Source: Polyangia bacterium (GTDB lineage: Bacteria; Myxococcota_A; Polyangia; Polyangiales; Polyangiaceae). From it: a DNA stretch of 64,000 bases. The notes beneath the pieces are model-generated. The model had not been told where the DNA came from and ran no database searches. It saw only the letters and a list, made by a program, of their open reading frames with translations. A program made the position numbers and the translations under genes. The stretch covers positions 20,403 to 84,402 of the forward strand of contig JAUHZF010000004.1 in NCBI GenBank assembly GCA_030426145.1. Reading direction: 5' to 3'. This document shows positions 43,478 through 53,211 of this stretch, piece after piece (the stretch's first letter is position 1; each line of letters begins with the position of its first letter).

Positions 43478-44466
43478 GAGGGTGGGATGCTGCGTCGCCC
43501 AAAGCCGTGCCGGGCCAGGAGCTTGCCGAAGTTGCTTCGGTCCATGCCCGCCAAGCGCGCCGCCTCGGAGCGATTGCCCTCGGCTTGCTCGAGCACGACC
43601 TCGAGATAGGCGCGCACGAAGCGGTCGGCCATCGCCGCCTTCTGCTCTGCAAGTGGGCGATCGAGTTCGACGACCTCGCGAAGTAGGTGGTCGAGCGCCG
43701 CTTCGGTGTCTTCGCGTTCGGTCGGCAAGCCGCCGAGCGCGACGTAGGTCTGCACCGCCTGCCGCAGCTGGCGCACTTCACCCGGCCACGCCTGATTCGA
43801 GAACCGTTGCAGCAAGTGGTTCGGAAGCTCGCCGAGCCCCGCCTGGCGCGCGAAGTGCGTGGCCAGCACCGGGATGTCTTCAGCGCGATCCTCGAGCCTG
43901 GTCAACGAGAGGGTGACGACCGCGAGCGCCATGCGCAACGCGTCGTCGAACCGCCCTCCCGATTGCAGCGAGCCTGACCAGGCCGACACGACCCTCACGT
44001 CGACCTTGCGCGTCTGGGATTCACCGGCGCGCGCGACCTCTCCTGTCTCCACGACGCGAAGCAGCGCTGGCTGCACCTCGGGAGGGAGGCCACCTACCCC
44101 ATCGAGGAAGAGCGTACTTCCATGGGCTGCTTCGAAGGCGCCCGGCAGGTCCTCCATCGCCCCCGGGAAAGCCCCGCGCGCGTGGCCGAAGAGAATTCGA
44201 CGCGCTTCGACAGCATCGCCACGCGACAGGTTCACCACGATGAAGGGGCGGCTTCCGCGCGCGGACCCTTCGTGGATGGCGGCCGCCACCATCTTCTTGC
44301 CCGTGCCCGGTGGCCCCTCGATGAGGACGTTGACATCGGAGCCTTCGAGCTGCCGCAGCGTCGCAAAGAGCTGGCGGCTCGACGGGGCGACGCCGACCAT
44401 TCCGCGATACGTCTCTGCCAGTGCAGACAAGGTCCTACGGTACCAAGGCTGTCCGGTCGCGGCCAT
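43474..44466 (-). CDS. Degenerate NtrC-type AAA+ protein with Fis-like DNA-binding domain
   Basis: A 330-aa protein built like the central and C-terminal domains of a sigma-54 activator. Walker A is GPPGTGKK; FGHARGAFPGAMEDLPGAFEAA corresponds to the GAFTGA loop region but reads GAFPGA; Walker B is TLFLDGVG. The sensor/arginine-finger helix usually FRxDLxxRL reads FDDALRMAL, so the finger Arg is missing. The C-terminus has a Fis-type helix-turn-helix (GNRSEAARLAGMDRSNFGKLLARHG). Sigma-54 activation is doubtful; it may act as a sigma-54-independent regulator. Overlaps the epimerase by 4 nt. Confidence 0.8.
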   Translation of the reverse strand: MAATGQPWYRRTLSALAETYRGMVGVAPSSRQLFATLRQLEGSDVNVLIEGPPGTGKKMVAAAIHEGSARGSRPFIVVNLSRGDAVEARRILFGHARGAFPGAMEDLPGAFEAAHGSTLFLDGVGGLPPEVQPALLRVVETGEVARAGESQTRKVDVRVVSAWSGSLQSGGRFDDALRMALAVVTLSLTRLEDRAEDIPVLATHFARQAGLGELPNHLLQRFSNQAWPGEVRQLRQAVQTYVALGGLPTEREDTEAALDHLLREVVELDRPLAEQKAAMADRFVRAYLEVVLEQAEGNRSEAARLAGMDRSNFGKLLARHGFGRRSIPPS

Positions 44467-44507
44467 TGCCGACGCCCGGCGGGGATGTCAGAACGCGCAG
44501 CAGGGGC

Positions 44508-45785
44508 ATGCTTCGACTTCGATGGATCATCGCGTTGCTCGCGTTCACCGTGCTCGGCTGTAGCAGCGAGAACGGGCTTTCACCTGCACCACCGCCGGCT
44601 TGCTACGACGCCGCCGAGCTCACCGAGCAGGACGTGTGCGCCCTCCTCGGCGACGCGTGTGACCCGGCAACCGGCATGCCGCCCAGCTTCACCGCGCCCA
44701 TCACCGTCGCCCCAAGTGGTGACATGCCAGACGGTGTGGTGTCACAAGACGCCCACAACAATCTCGACATCATCTGGCATCGGGGTCGGCTGTTCTTCGC
44801 CTTCCGGACCGCGCCGTCGCACTTCGCCGACGACACCGTGGTGCTCTACGTCGTCAGCACCGCCGACCAGAAGACGTGGGTGCTCGAGACGAGCATATCG
44901 CTCGAGAAAGACCTCCGCGAGCCACGCTTCCTCGTCGTCGACGACCAGCTCTTCATGTACTTCGCGCGACTCGGCGCGGTCACCTTCACCTTCAAGCCAG
45001 AGAGCATGATGGTGACGCGGCAGCTCGATGGGTGCGTTTGGTCCACCCCCGAGGACCTGAACCCGCCTGGCACCGAAGCGTACATTCCGTGGCGCACGCG
45101 AACCGTCGATGGCGTGAGCTACATGATCGGATACGACGGCGGCGCCGAGATCTACGAGACGGGCGAAGGCGGGCTGCAGGTCTCCTGGCTCGAGACGAGA
45201 AATGGCTTCGATTTCGAGCCGGTGGTTCCGGGTCAGCCGCTGATGCCGACCGGAGGCGGCTCCGAAACCGACTGGGCCTTCCTTCCCAATGGTGACCTCG
45301 TAGCCGTGTCGCGAAACGAAAGCGGTGACGAGGATGGCTTTGGCTCCAAGATCTGTCGCGCGCCTGCTGACGACCTCGGCAACTGGACCTGCGCTGCCGA
45401 CCCCAAGAAATACGACTCGCCCCTGGTCTTCGCCCACGAGGGTGAGGTCTACCTCATCGGGCGGCGCCAGCTCGCCAACGACGGCGACTTCGACCTCGGC
45501 CTCGAGGGTGACCCGTCGGAGCTCGGGCTGGAATATCAAGCCGAGTATTGGAACACGCCCAAGCGCTGTGCCCTGTGGAGGGTCGATCCAGAGACCCTCA
45601 CGGTCGAATTCCTCCTCGACCTCCCCTCGGCCGGTGACACGTGCTTCGCGTCAGCGGTGCACCTCCAGGGCAAACAGTACCTGGTCTACAACTACAGCTC
45701 GCCCTTCGAGCCTGGCGACATCCCCTGGAACGACGGCCAGGTGGGCCAGACGTTCATCTACCGAACGACCATCACCCTCCCCTGA
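44508..45785 (+). CDS. Lipoprotein with sialidase/arabinanase-like beta-propeller
   Basis: A 425-aa predicted lipoprotein (LLAFTVLGCSSE, lipobox VLGC). The body is a propeller with strands such as HNNLDIIWHRGRLFFAFRT, TVVLYVVSTADQKTWVLET and EPRFLVVDDQLFMYF, resembling non-enzymatic sialidase or arabinanase folds in which a query is compared with a record-like strand. No Asp-box series clear enough to name an enzyme. Paired cysteines (CYDAAEL, CALLGDAC) suggest disulfides. AGGGG precedes ATG 44508. DNA polymerase II follows 9 bp later. Confidence 0.6.
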   Translation: MLRLRWIIALLAFTVLGCSSENGLSPAPPPACYDAAELTEQDVCALLGDACDPATGMPPSFTAPITVAPSGDMPDGVVSQDAHNNLDIIWHRGRLFFAFRTAPSHFADDTVVLYVVSTADQKTWVLETSISLEKDLREPRFLVVDDQLFMYFARLGAVTFTFKPESMMVTRQLDGCVWSTPEDLNPPGTEAYIPWRTRTVDGVSYMIGYDGGAEIYETGEGGLQVSWLETRNGFDFEPVVPGQPLMPTGGGSETDWAFLPNGDLVAVSRNESGDEDGFGSKICRAPADDLGNWTCAADPKKYDSPLVFAHEGEVYLIGRRQLANDGDFDLGLEGDPSELGLEYQAEYWNTPKRCALWRVDPETLTVEFLLDLPSAGDTCFASAVHLQGKQYLVYNYSSPFEPGDIPWNDGQVGQTFIYRTTITLP

Positions 45786-45794
45786 TCCCACCGC

Positions 45795-48089
45795 GTGACG
45801 TCGGCATCGGAGACGCGCGAGGGCCTGGTCCTCACGCGCGGTTGGAGAGACACGCCCCGCGGCTTGCTCATCGAGCTCTGGGTGGCGACCGCCGACGGTC
45901 CGGTGCGGGTCGAGCTGACCCGTGAGCGTGCGGTCATGTTCGTGCGACGCGGTACCAAAGCCGACGCCACGGCGCGGCGAGAGGTGGAGCTCACGGACCT
46001 GCGTGGGCAGCCCGTCGACGCGCTCTACTTCGGCACGCGGCGCAAGGCGCTCGATGCGCGCGACCAGCTTCGGGCGGAAGGGGTCAGCGTCTACGAGTCC
46101 GACGTCCGACCCCACGATCGTTTCCTCATGGAGCGCTTCGTCACCGGAAGCTGCCGCCTCCGCGGCAAGCTCACCAGGCGCGATGGCCACGCCGAGATGC
46201 GCGACCCCAAGGTCACGACGAGCGAGGCGAGCCCGCCCCTGCGCCGACTGAGCCTCGACATCGAGACCGACGGCATGGACGGCCCGGTGATCTCGATGGC
46301 GCTCGTCGACGACGAGACCTCGATGGTTCTCATGGTCGGCGAGGGAACCGCCCCCGCCGGTGTCACGTTCGTGCCGAACGAACGCGCGCTCCTCGAGCGT
46401 TCGCTCGCCCATGTTCGTGCACGCGACCCAGATCTGCTGCTCGGCTGGAACGTGGTGGGATTCGACCTCACGCACCTCGAGAAGCGGTGCGACACCCATC
46501 GACTTCGGTTCGACATCGGTCGCGGACGCGGTCGCGCCACCATCCTCGCCCCGCAGTCCGCATCGCAGCTCCCCATTCCTCGCATCCCGGGCCGGGCCGT
46601 ACTCGACGGGATCCGTTGTCTCGAAGCCGCGACCTACAGCTTCGAGAGCTTTGCCCTCGAGGATGTCGCGCAGTCTCTTCTCGGGGAAGGGAAAGCCATC
46701 GACCACGGCGTCGACAAGGTCGCCGAGATCCAGCGCATGCATCGCGAGGACCCGGCTGCCCTCGCGCGCTACAACCGCCGCGACGCCGAGCTCGTGCTCG
46801 AGATCTTCGACGCGACCGACCTCACCGACTTCATGGTCGCGCGACAGAGGATGACCGGCCTCCCGCTATCTCGCGTAGGTGGCTCGGTCGCCGCCTTCGA
46901 CCACCTCTACCTCCCGCGACTTCACCGCCACGGACATGTGGCAGGCGACACGGCCGACGTGCCTCGCGGCGGCCTCATGGCCCCCGGCGGTGTGGTGCTG
47001 GCGAGTCGTCCTGGCCTCTATCGAAACGTCGTCGTCTTCGACTTCAAGAGCCTCTATCCGAGCATCATTCGCACCTTCCGTGTCGACCCCATGGGCCTCG
47101 CGTTCCCCCACGAGGACCCCATCGAAGGCTTCGACGGAGCCTCGTTCGCGCGCGAGCGGCACATTCTGCCCGGGCTCATCGAGGACCTCTGGCGGCAGCG
47201 TGATGCCGCCAAGCGCGCCAACGACAAGCCGCGCTCGACGGCGATCAAGATCCTCATGAACTCCTTCTACGGGGTGCTGGGCACACCGGGCTGCCGCTTC
47301 TTCGACCCGCGCCTCGCAAGCTCGATCACGAGGCGCGGACACGCGATCATTCGCGAAACCCGAGATCGGCTCATCGCCGACGGCTACCCCGTCATCTACG
47401 GTGATACCGACTCGCTTTTTGTTTGGCTCGGAGACGACCGCGACGCTGAAGACTGCCTTCAGACGGCCCGCCAGCTCGCCGACACGCTGAACACGTGGTG
47501 GACCGAGCGCATTCACGACGAGCATGACGTCACCTCGGCGCTCGAGCTCGAGTTCGAGACGCACTTCACTCGCTTCTTCATGCCCACCTTGCGTGGGTCC
47601 GACGAGGGTAGCGCCAAACGCTATGCGGGCCTCGTGCGTGACGGCGACGAGCCCCGACTCGTCATCAAGGGTCTCGAAGCGGTGCGCACCGATTGGACAC
47701 CGCTCGCGCGCAGATTCCAGCGGGAGCTCATCTGGCGCGTCTTTCACGACGACGAAGTCGAGACATGGGTACGCGAGTTCCGGCGAGCACTCTTCGCCGG
47801 CGAGCTCGACCAGGAGCTCGTCTACAAGAAGCGGCTCCGTCGCCGCGTCGAGGACTACAAGCACAACCTGCCTCCTCACGTGAAGGCGGCCCAAAGACTC
47901 GGACGAGACGTCAAAGAGATCCGCTACGTCATCACCACCGAAGGTCCGGAGCCGGTCGAGATCGAGCACGGTCCCATCGACCACCACCACTACCTCGACC
48001 GGCAGCTCGGTCCTGCCGCCGAGGGGATTCTCGCCGCACTCGGGCTGAGCTTCGAGGCCATCGCGGGAGACCAACTCGCGCTGTTCTAG
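45795..48089 (+). CDS. polB: DNA polymerase II (family B)
   Basis: A 764-aa family-B polymerase with proofreading. Exonuclease motifs: LDIETDG near 154 (Exo I), WNVVGFDL (Exo II) and YNRRDAEL (Exo III). Polymerase motifs: VFDFKSLYPSIIRTF near 415 (A), KILMNSFYGVLG (B), YGDTDSLFV near 535 (C) and KGLEAVRTDWTPLA. The C-terminus GDQLALF is a sliding-clamp binding motif like the QLGLF of E. coli Pol II. Used in replication restart and translesion repair in other bacteria; no LexA-like box recognised upstream. GTG start. Confidence 0.93.
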   Translation: MTSASETREGLVLTRGWRDTPRGLLIELWVATADGPVRVELTRERAVMFVRRGTKADATARREVELTDLRGQPVDALYFGTRRKALDARDQLRAEGVSVYESDVRPHDRFLMERFVTGSCRLRGKLTRRDGHAEMRDPKVTTSEASPPLRRLSLDIETDGMDGPVISMALVDDETSMVLMVGEGTAPAGVTFVPNERALLERSLAHVRARDPDLLLGWNVVGFDLTHLEKRCDTHRLRFDIGRGRGRATILAPQSASQLPIPRIPGRAVLDGIRCLEAATYSFESFALEDVAQSLLGEGKAIDHGVDKVAEIQRMHREDPAALARYNRRDAELVLEIFDATDLTDFMVARQRMTGLPLSRVGGSVAAFDHLYLPRLHRHGHVAGDTADVPRGGLMAPGGVVLASRPGLYRNVVVFDFKSLYPSIIRTFRVDPMGLAFPHEDPIEGFDGASFARERHILPGLIEDLWRQRDAAKRANDKPRSTAIKILMNSFYGVLGTPGCRFFDPRLASSITRRGHAIIRETRDRLIADGYPVIYGDTDSLFVWLGDDRDAEDCLQTARQLADTLNTWWTERIHDEHDVTSALELEFETHFTRFFMPTLRGSDEGSAKRYAGLVRDGDEPRLVIKGLEAVRTDWTPLARRFQRELIWRVFHDDEVETWVREFRRALFAGELDQELVYKKRLRRRVEDYKHNLPPHVKAAQRLGRDVKEIRYVITTEGPEPVEIEHGPIDHHHYLDRQLGPAAEGILAALGLSFEAIAGDQLALF

Positions 48090-48166
48090 CTTCGCCCGCG
48101 AGGTGCTTCCCTTGACGCCGAAGCCCATTGCGCCGACCTCTAAGATAGGTCCATCAGCGCCAACCC

Positions 48167-50116
48167 ATGAGCACGCCGGTCGCACCGGGCGACGTCGTCG
48201 CCGACAAGTACCGCATCGTGCGCGAGCTCGGTCGCGGCGGAATGGGCGTCGTTTATGCGGCCGACCACCTGCATCTGCCGCAGCAAGTTGCGATCAAGTT
48301 CCTGCTCGCAGGAGCCCACGCAGCCGCCCTCGTGCGCTTCGAACGCGAGGCCAAGACGGTGGTCCGGATGCGCAGCGAGCACGTGTGCCGCGTCCTCGAC
48401 GTGGGGAGCCTCCCCACCGGGGAACCATTCATCGTCATGGAGCTCCTCGAAGGCAAAGACCTCGCGGAGCACGTGCTCGAGCACGGCCCCCTGTCGATGA
48501 CGGATGCCGTGGACTACCTGCTGCAGGCCTGCGAAGCCTTGATGGAAGCGCACGGCCTCGGCGTGGTGCACCGCGACCTCAAGCCGAGCAACCTCTTCCT
48601 CACCAAGCGCGTGGACGGCAGCGGCCTCGTCAAAGTGCTCGACTTCGGGATCAGCAAGACGGACGACGCTTCCGACCATCGTGAGCTCACGCAGAGTGGC
48701 GCCCTTCTGGGGTCACCTCGATTCATGGCCCCCGAGCAGCTCGTGAGCGCCAAGCAGGTCACCCCCCAGACGGATGTCTGGGCCCTCGGCGTGGTTCTGC
48801 AGGAGCTACTCACCGGCGCCGCTGCCTTCGATGGTGCCACGCCGGCCGAGCTCTTCGTCTCGATCCTCCAGCACCCGCCGAGCTCGCTCGCCAAGCAACG
48901 CCCGGACCTGCCGCCCGCCTTCGTCGCCGTCGTGACCGTCGCGCTCCAGAAAGAAGCCGAAGACCGGTATCCCAACGTCGCCGCCTTCGCACAAGCCTTG
49001 GCGCCCTACGGCCCTGGACATGCACGTCCCCTCGTGGCGCGCATCGTGCGTATGGCCGAGACGGGCGGCTGGAACCGGCCGGGGGGCTCTGGGGGAACGA
49101 CGCAGCCCCGGGGCACGCACATCGCGTCCGAGAGCACCGCAAAAGGCACGGTGAAGATGGCAGCGGTGGCCCCTGCGACGCCGGTGGCCCACGCGGACAC
49201 CATGCAGGCCATGCCCTCGACGACGGCCGCGCCGTTGACGGCAGCCTCTGCGGCTGGCGGGCCGGTCACCCTCCCCGGCTCGTTCGCGCGCGCTGCGACG
49301 GCATCGAACGCCCCTGCCGTCACGGCGGCCCCCAGCTCAACGCCGTCCGGGCTCGGTCCCCATTCCCCGTCACCTGGCGTCACGGCCGATCCGCCCCCAG
49401 CGCCCTCGGTGAGCCACGCCGGTCGAGGCGGGCTCTGGGTCGGCCTGGGTCTAGGCTTGCTGGTGGCCGTCGTCGCCGTCGTCGGCGTGGTCTGGACCAT
49501 GCGCGATGACCCGACCGAGAACGCTGATGACGCGCCCCCCAAGAAGAAGAAGAAGTCGAAGAAGAAGCGCGACGATGAGGAGCAGGTCGCACCGACCCCC
49601 GGTCCGATGCCCTGTCCCTACGAGTTCTGCGACAACGAGTTTCGGCTCGACACGCGGGGAGCGGCGAGTGCGGCCGCATCCCTCGACACGGTACGAAAGA
49701 AGATCGAGGCCAAGCTGAGGGTCAACAACCCCGAGCTCGTGTTGGTGTCCGCAACCGGGATCTTCAAGGGCAAGTTCCACCCGCGCACCAGCGCCATCAC
49801 CTATGGGTTTCGCTACAAGGGGCCCGACGGCGAGTACGAGATGGCGCAAGGGATCCTCACCCCATGGCAGCTCGCGCTGCGGCGTACCCCCGGCGTTGGA
49901 CAACCGCCACTGGAGCTACCCGACTGCTCCCTCGCCAAGGCCCTCGACGCCGCCTACGCCGATGGGTTCCCCCAGGACGAGGGTTCAACCGCCATCGTCT
50001 ACCTGAATGGCAACGACGTCTTGTGGCAGTTCTCCACGCTGAAGAGCGGTGGCAGTCGCTTCGTCGACGGCGCTTGCAAGGCGTCGCAAACGCTCACGCC
50101 CGCTGCCCCCCCGTAG
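48167..50116 (+). CDS. Transmembrane Ser/Thr protein kinase
   Basis: A 649-aa receptor-like kinase. Cytoplasmic kinase (about 10-275): GRGGMGVVYAAD, VAIKFLL, VHRDLKPSN, VLDFGIS, RFMAPEQL, all catalytic residues kept. A 150-residue Ala/Thr/Pro-rich linker leads to one transmembrane helix (about 425-445, GLWVGLGLGLLVAVVAVVGV), a Lys-rich stretch and an outer about 170-residue domain with cysteines (PCPYEFCDN, LPDCSLAK) that is probably the sensor. Ligand unknown. Convergent with the glycosyltransferase gene. Confidence 0.9.
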   Translation: MSTPVAPGDVVADKYRIVRELGRGGMGVVYAADHLHLPQQVAIKFLLAGAHAAALVRFEREAKTVVRMRSEHVCRVLDVGSLPTGEPFIVMELLEGKDLAEHVLEHGPLSMTDAVDYLLQACEALMEAHGLGVVHRDLKPSNLFLTKRVDGSGLVKVLDFGISKTDDASDHRELTQSGALLGSPRFMAPEQLVSAKQVTPQTDVWALGVVLQELLTGAAAFDGATPAELFVSILQHPPSSLAKQRPDLPPAFVAVVTVALQKEAEDRYPNVAAFAQALAPYGPGHARPLVARIVRMAETGGWNRPGGSGGTTQPRGTHIASESTAKGTVKMAAVAPATPVAHADTMQAMPSTTAAPLTAASAAGGPVTLPGSFARAATASNAPAVTAAPSSTPSGLGPHSPSPGVTADPPPAPSVSHAGRGGLWVGLGLGLLVAVVAVVGVVWTMRDDPTENADDAPPKKKKKSKKKRDDEEQVAPTPGPMPCPYEFCDNEFRLDTRGAASAAASLDTVRKKIEAKLRVNNPELVLVSATGIFKGKFHPRTSAITYGFRYKGPDGEYEMAQGILTPWQLALRRTPGVGQPPLELPDCSLAKALDAAYADGFPQDEGSTAIVYLNGNDVLWQFSTLKSGGSRFVDGACKASQTLTPAAPP

Positions 50117-50126
50117 CCCGCTGCGC

Positions 50127-52094
50127 TCAGCCGGCCCGTCGCATGCCGAGCCGCGTCGCCATGGCCTGCACCGCAGGTGAGCTGGGCTCGAGCTGCATGG
50201 CGTAGGCACAGGCGTCCTGCGCGTCCTCCAGGTTGTCGGCGCGGAAATGCACCATCGCGAGCTGCGTCCACAGCTGAGCGTCCTGCGGCTGCGCCTTGCA
50301 CGCGCCTTCGAGGGCCAACCGCGTGTGGCGGGCGTCGTTGAGCGCGAGGGCCGCCGCCGCGTAGGCGAGATGGGCGCGCACGAAGCTCGGATCCCGACGC
50401 GCCACTTCGGCGAAGAGGTAGAGCGAGGTGACGAGGTGTCCCGCCGCACGGGCCGTCTGCGCGCGGCAGAAGAGCGCGTCCCGCGCGATGCGGGGGTCCG
50501 CCTCGCGGTAGACCCGTGCGGACATGGTGTGACTCACTTCGACGAAGGGGAGCGGCACGGCCGCCGCCGATTCGGCGTTGAAAACGGGGGAGAGCATGAC
50601 GCCTTCGGGCGCGTCGCGCGGGAGTCCCCACTTGCGACGAAACCGGTCGGCGTTCTCTCCACAGATGTCGGCGAGGTTGAGGTCCAAACCGCGGAAGGAG
50701 CGACCGCCGGTGTGGTGAATGAAGACGTCGTGCGCGAGCACGAGCTGAAAGCCCGCCGCCAGGGTACGCAGGCAGTAGTCGTCGTCCTCGTAGTTCCCCC
50801 GACCGTAGATGTCGTCGAGCCCGCCGATCTTCTCCCACACCGCGCGACGTACGCCGAGACAGAAGCCGACCAGTCGCGTGGCCGCGTCATAGTGACCCTG
50901 GTGGTCCTCGCTCCATTGCACGGCAAAACGCTCGAGCTGAGCGGCCGAGACGTAGCGCGCCTCCTCCACCTCTTGAAGCCCGCTCACGCAGTTGCTCCGA
51001 GGTCCGACGAGGCCGACCTTTGGACTCGAGTCGAAGGCGCGCCGAAACCCTTCGAGCCAGCCTGGCGTCACCACCGCGTCGTTGTTGAGCAGGATGGCGT
51101 ACTGCCCCTCCGCAAGGGCGAGCCCGGCGTTGTTGCCGCCCGCGAAGCCCCGGTTGCCGCGGTTGAGCACGACGCGAACGTGGGGCCGTTGCTCGGCCCA
51201 GTGTTGCAAGTATGCGGGCGTGCCGTCTCGCGAATCGTTGTCGACGAGGATGAGCTCGTAGGGCACCGTCGAATGCGCCTCCACGCTCTCGAGACAACGT
51301 CGCGTGTCGTCGAGGCCGTTGTAGGTCAGCACGACGATCGAGAACACGGGATTGGCTGGTGCGGGTCGTCCCGGTGCCGTGCAAGGCGGCTCCGTGGCGG
51401 GTGGCTCCTTCAGCGTGCCGCCCAGCCGCACCGGGTCGACGCCACTCATGGCTACGAGGTCTCGCCAGGCCGCATGGCGTTGCTCGGGCGACGAAGACCC
51501 GCGCAGAACGGCAAGCAATGCAGCTGCAATTCGGTAGGTCGTGTCGAGCTCGCGGTCGTTCGAGCGCGCGCCGCGTGGCACGACCGCCGTCACTTCGACC
51601 CTCGGCTCGTTCACGACGGGGTCCCAGTAGGGCTTGGTTCCGGCCACCTCGAGGCCGAACGCCTCGAGCACGAAGGTCAGCGACTGGGCTCCCCACGCCT
51701 CCGAGATGGCGCACGACTGAAGGCGGGCAAAGCCAGCGCTTCGCTCGTCGAGCTCGGCCGACACGAGCCCTTGCATCCAGGTTTCCACGTCCCGCACGAC
51801 CACCCTGAGCTCGCCCTCTTCGGCGAGCCAGGTCACGGCCCGCGCGAGGAGCCCGAGCCCGAGGCCGAGCGGCAGGCGGTCGAGCAAGAGGTCGAGCTGA
51901 AGGCCGGCCACAGCTCCGCGCGGCAAGTGCATGCCCTCGAGCGCCGCTGGATCCCGCATGGCTTCGATAGACAGCTCGACTGTGCTCCTCGAGCTTGGCG
52001 CGTCGGCGGTGATGCGGAGCGTCTCGGTGCCGTCGAGATGAAAGCTCCTACGACGCAAGGTCTCGAGGAGCGTGCCGGAGGATGCAGGGGCCAT
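50127..52094 (-). CDS. GT2 glycosyltransferase with N-terminal methyltransferase-like and C-terminal TPR regions
   Basis: About 655 aa. Residues 1-200 look like a worn SAM-methyltransferase-like region (RGAVAGLQLDLLLDRLPLG, VTWLAEEGELRVVVRD). The central GT2 domain starts near 252: FSIVVLTYNGLDDTRRCLESV, LILVDNDSRDGT, NRGNRGFAGGNNAGL, LLNNDAVVTPG and GNYEDDDYCLR, the nucleotide-sugar and acceptor motifs. TPR-like helices end the protein. Likely makes rhamnosyl- or other surface glycan linkages. ATG 52094 is used; an upstream TTG is possible. Confidence 0.82.
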   Translation of the reverse strand: MAPASSGTLLETLRRRSFHLDGTETLRITADAPSSRSTVELSIEAMRDPAALEGMHLPRGAVAGLQLDLLLDRLPLGLGLGLLARAVTWLAEEGELRVVVRDVETWMQGLVSAELDERSAGFARLQSCAISEAWGAQSLTFVLEAFGLEVAGTKPYWDPVVNEPRVEVTAVVPRGARSNDRELDTTYRIAAALLAVLRGSSSPEQRHAAWRDLVAMSGVDPVRLGGTLKEPPATEPPCTAPGRPAPANPVFSIVVLTYNGLDDTRRCLESVEAHSTVPYELILVDNDSRDGTPAYLQHWAEQRPHVRVVLNRGNRGFAGGNNAGLALAEGQYAILLNNDAVVTPGWLEGFRRAFDSSPKVGLVGPRSNCVSGLQEVEEARYVSAAQLERFAVQWSEDHQGHYDAATRLVGFCLGVRRAVWEKIGGLDDIYGRGNYEDDDYCLRTLAAGFQLVLAHDVFIHHTGGRSFRGLDLNLADICGENADRFRRKWGLPRDAPEGVMLSPVFNAESAAAVPLPFVEVSHTMSARVYREADPRIARDALFCRAQTARAAGHLVTSLYLFAEVARRDPSFVRAHLAYAAAALALNDARHTRLALEGACKAQPQDAQLWTQLAMVHFRADNLEDAQDACAYAMQLEPSSPAVQAMATRLGMRRAG

Positions 52095-52211
52095 GGTGAC
52101 CCAAAGGTGCAACCGCGATGCCGACCGTAGCGACCTGGATGTCTCGCGGGGTTGCAGACCGCGGCGTCAATCGCTTGGCGCACTCGCCCGTCACCGCGAT
52201 GGCGACCGCGC

Positions 52212-53069
52212 TCAGTAGCGGCGCCGGTAGAGCTGCCGCATGCGCATCTGGTGGCGGCGTCGCAGATCGCGTCGCCACTGGCGCATGTTCATGTGGTTGC
52301 GCAGCGGGCTGCGTCGATACAATCGGAGCTTGCGGCGCGCTTTGCGGAGGGCGGACGGCTTGATGACCTTGGTGCCCTCGTCGAGCTTGAGCCGAAGCAG
52401 GATCGGCTTGCCGTCGCGGATCACCTGCACGATGGCCACCTCGCCGGGCTCGTGGCTGGCCAGGGCGCTCACCGCATCCGTCGCACTGGCGATGGGCTTT
52501 CCTTCGACGCGGGTGATCACGTCGCCCACGAGCATGCCGTCGCGCTGCGCCGGGGTGCCCTCGATGAGCTCCTTGACGCGAATGCCGCTCTCGATGCCGA
52601 GAGCGACCAAGGCCTCGGGGAGCTCGGCCGGCTCGACCACGGCGCCGAGCCGAGCCCGTCGCACGCCCTGAAGGCGAAGCCGATCGACCGTGGGGGCTGG
52701 CTCCGTACGCGCGTTTTCTTCTTCGAGCGACTCGGGCGCCCCCGACATCTCAGGCTCTTCGAGCTCGGAGGGGACCATGGCCGGCGGCTCCGCAAAGGTG
52801 CGCTCCGGCGGCGTCGCCTCAACCGGAGCCGTCTTCTTCGCCGCTGGCTTTTCCTGGGGCGAAGCCTTCGGCGGCGCAGTCTTCTTGGCTGGCGCAGCCT
52901 TCTTCGCCGGTGCCTTCTTGGCTGGCGCAGCCTTCTTGGCTGGCGCAGTCTTCTTCGCAGGCTTCGACGGGACGTCTTGAGCCGCGGCTGGCGTGACGAG
53001 AAGGAACGCGGAGGCGACCACGGTAGCGGCCACGGGCATCCGCGCGACGAGCTGTACGAGCTTTCGCAT
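52212..53069 (-). CDS. Exported PDZ-domain protein with histone-H1-like Lys/Ala repeats
   Basis: A 285-aa protein with a signal peptide (VASAFLLVTPAAAQ). Residues 36-80 are AKKAAPAKK-type repeats like histone H1 tails, followed by an acidic Pro/Glu linker. A PDZ domain lies at about 145-235: VRRARLGAVVEP, IRVKELIEGTPAQRDGMLVGDVITRVEGKPI. The last 45 residues are Arg/Met-rich and strongly basic (RQWRRDLRRRHQMRMRQLYRR). There is no protease domain, so it is probably a substrate- or surface-binding adaptor rather than an HtrA enzyme. ATG 53069 start. Confidence 0.72.
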   Translation of the reverse strand: MRKLVQLVARMPVAATVVASAFLLVTPAAAQDVPSKPAKKTAPAKKAAPAKKAPAKKAAPAKKTAPPKASPQEKPAAKKTAPVEATPPERTFAEPPAMVPSELEEPEMSGAPESLEEENARTEPAPTVDRLRLQGVRRARLGAVVEPAELPEALVALGIESGIRVKELIEGTPAQRDGMLVGDVITRVEGKPIASATDAVSALASHEPGEVAIVQVIRDGKPILLRLKLDEGTKVIKPSALRKARRKLRLYRRSPLRNHMNMRQWRRDLRRRHQMRMRQLYRRRY

Positions 53070-53211
53070 GATCAGAGGCGCCCTCCCCAAGGGCACTTCA
53101 TGATTGCAGGCTCGAGGCCGATCCGCCACCGGGGCCGCCGAAGTTTTCCTGCGTTTTGGTCGCCGCACCCAGCCCAAGCGCGGAAGGTCGGGCTCCGGGC
53201 GAGCCCCTAGA

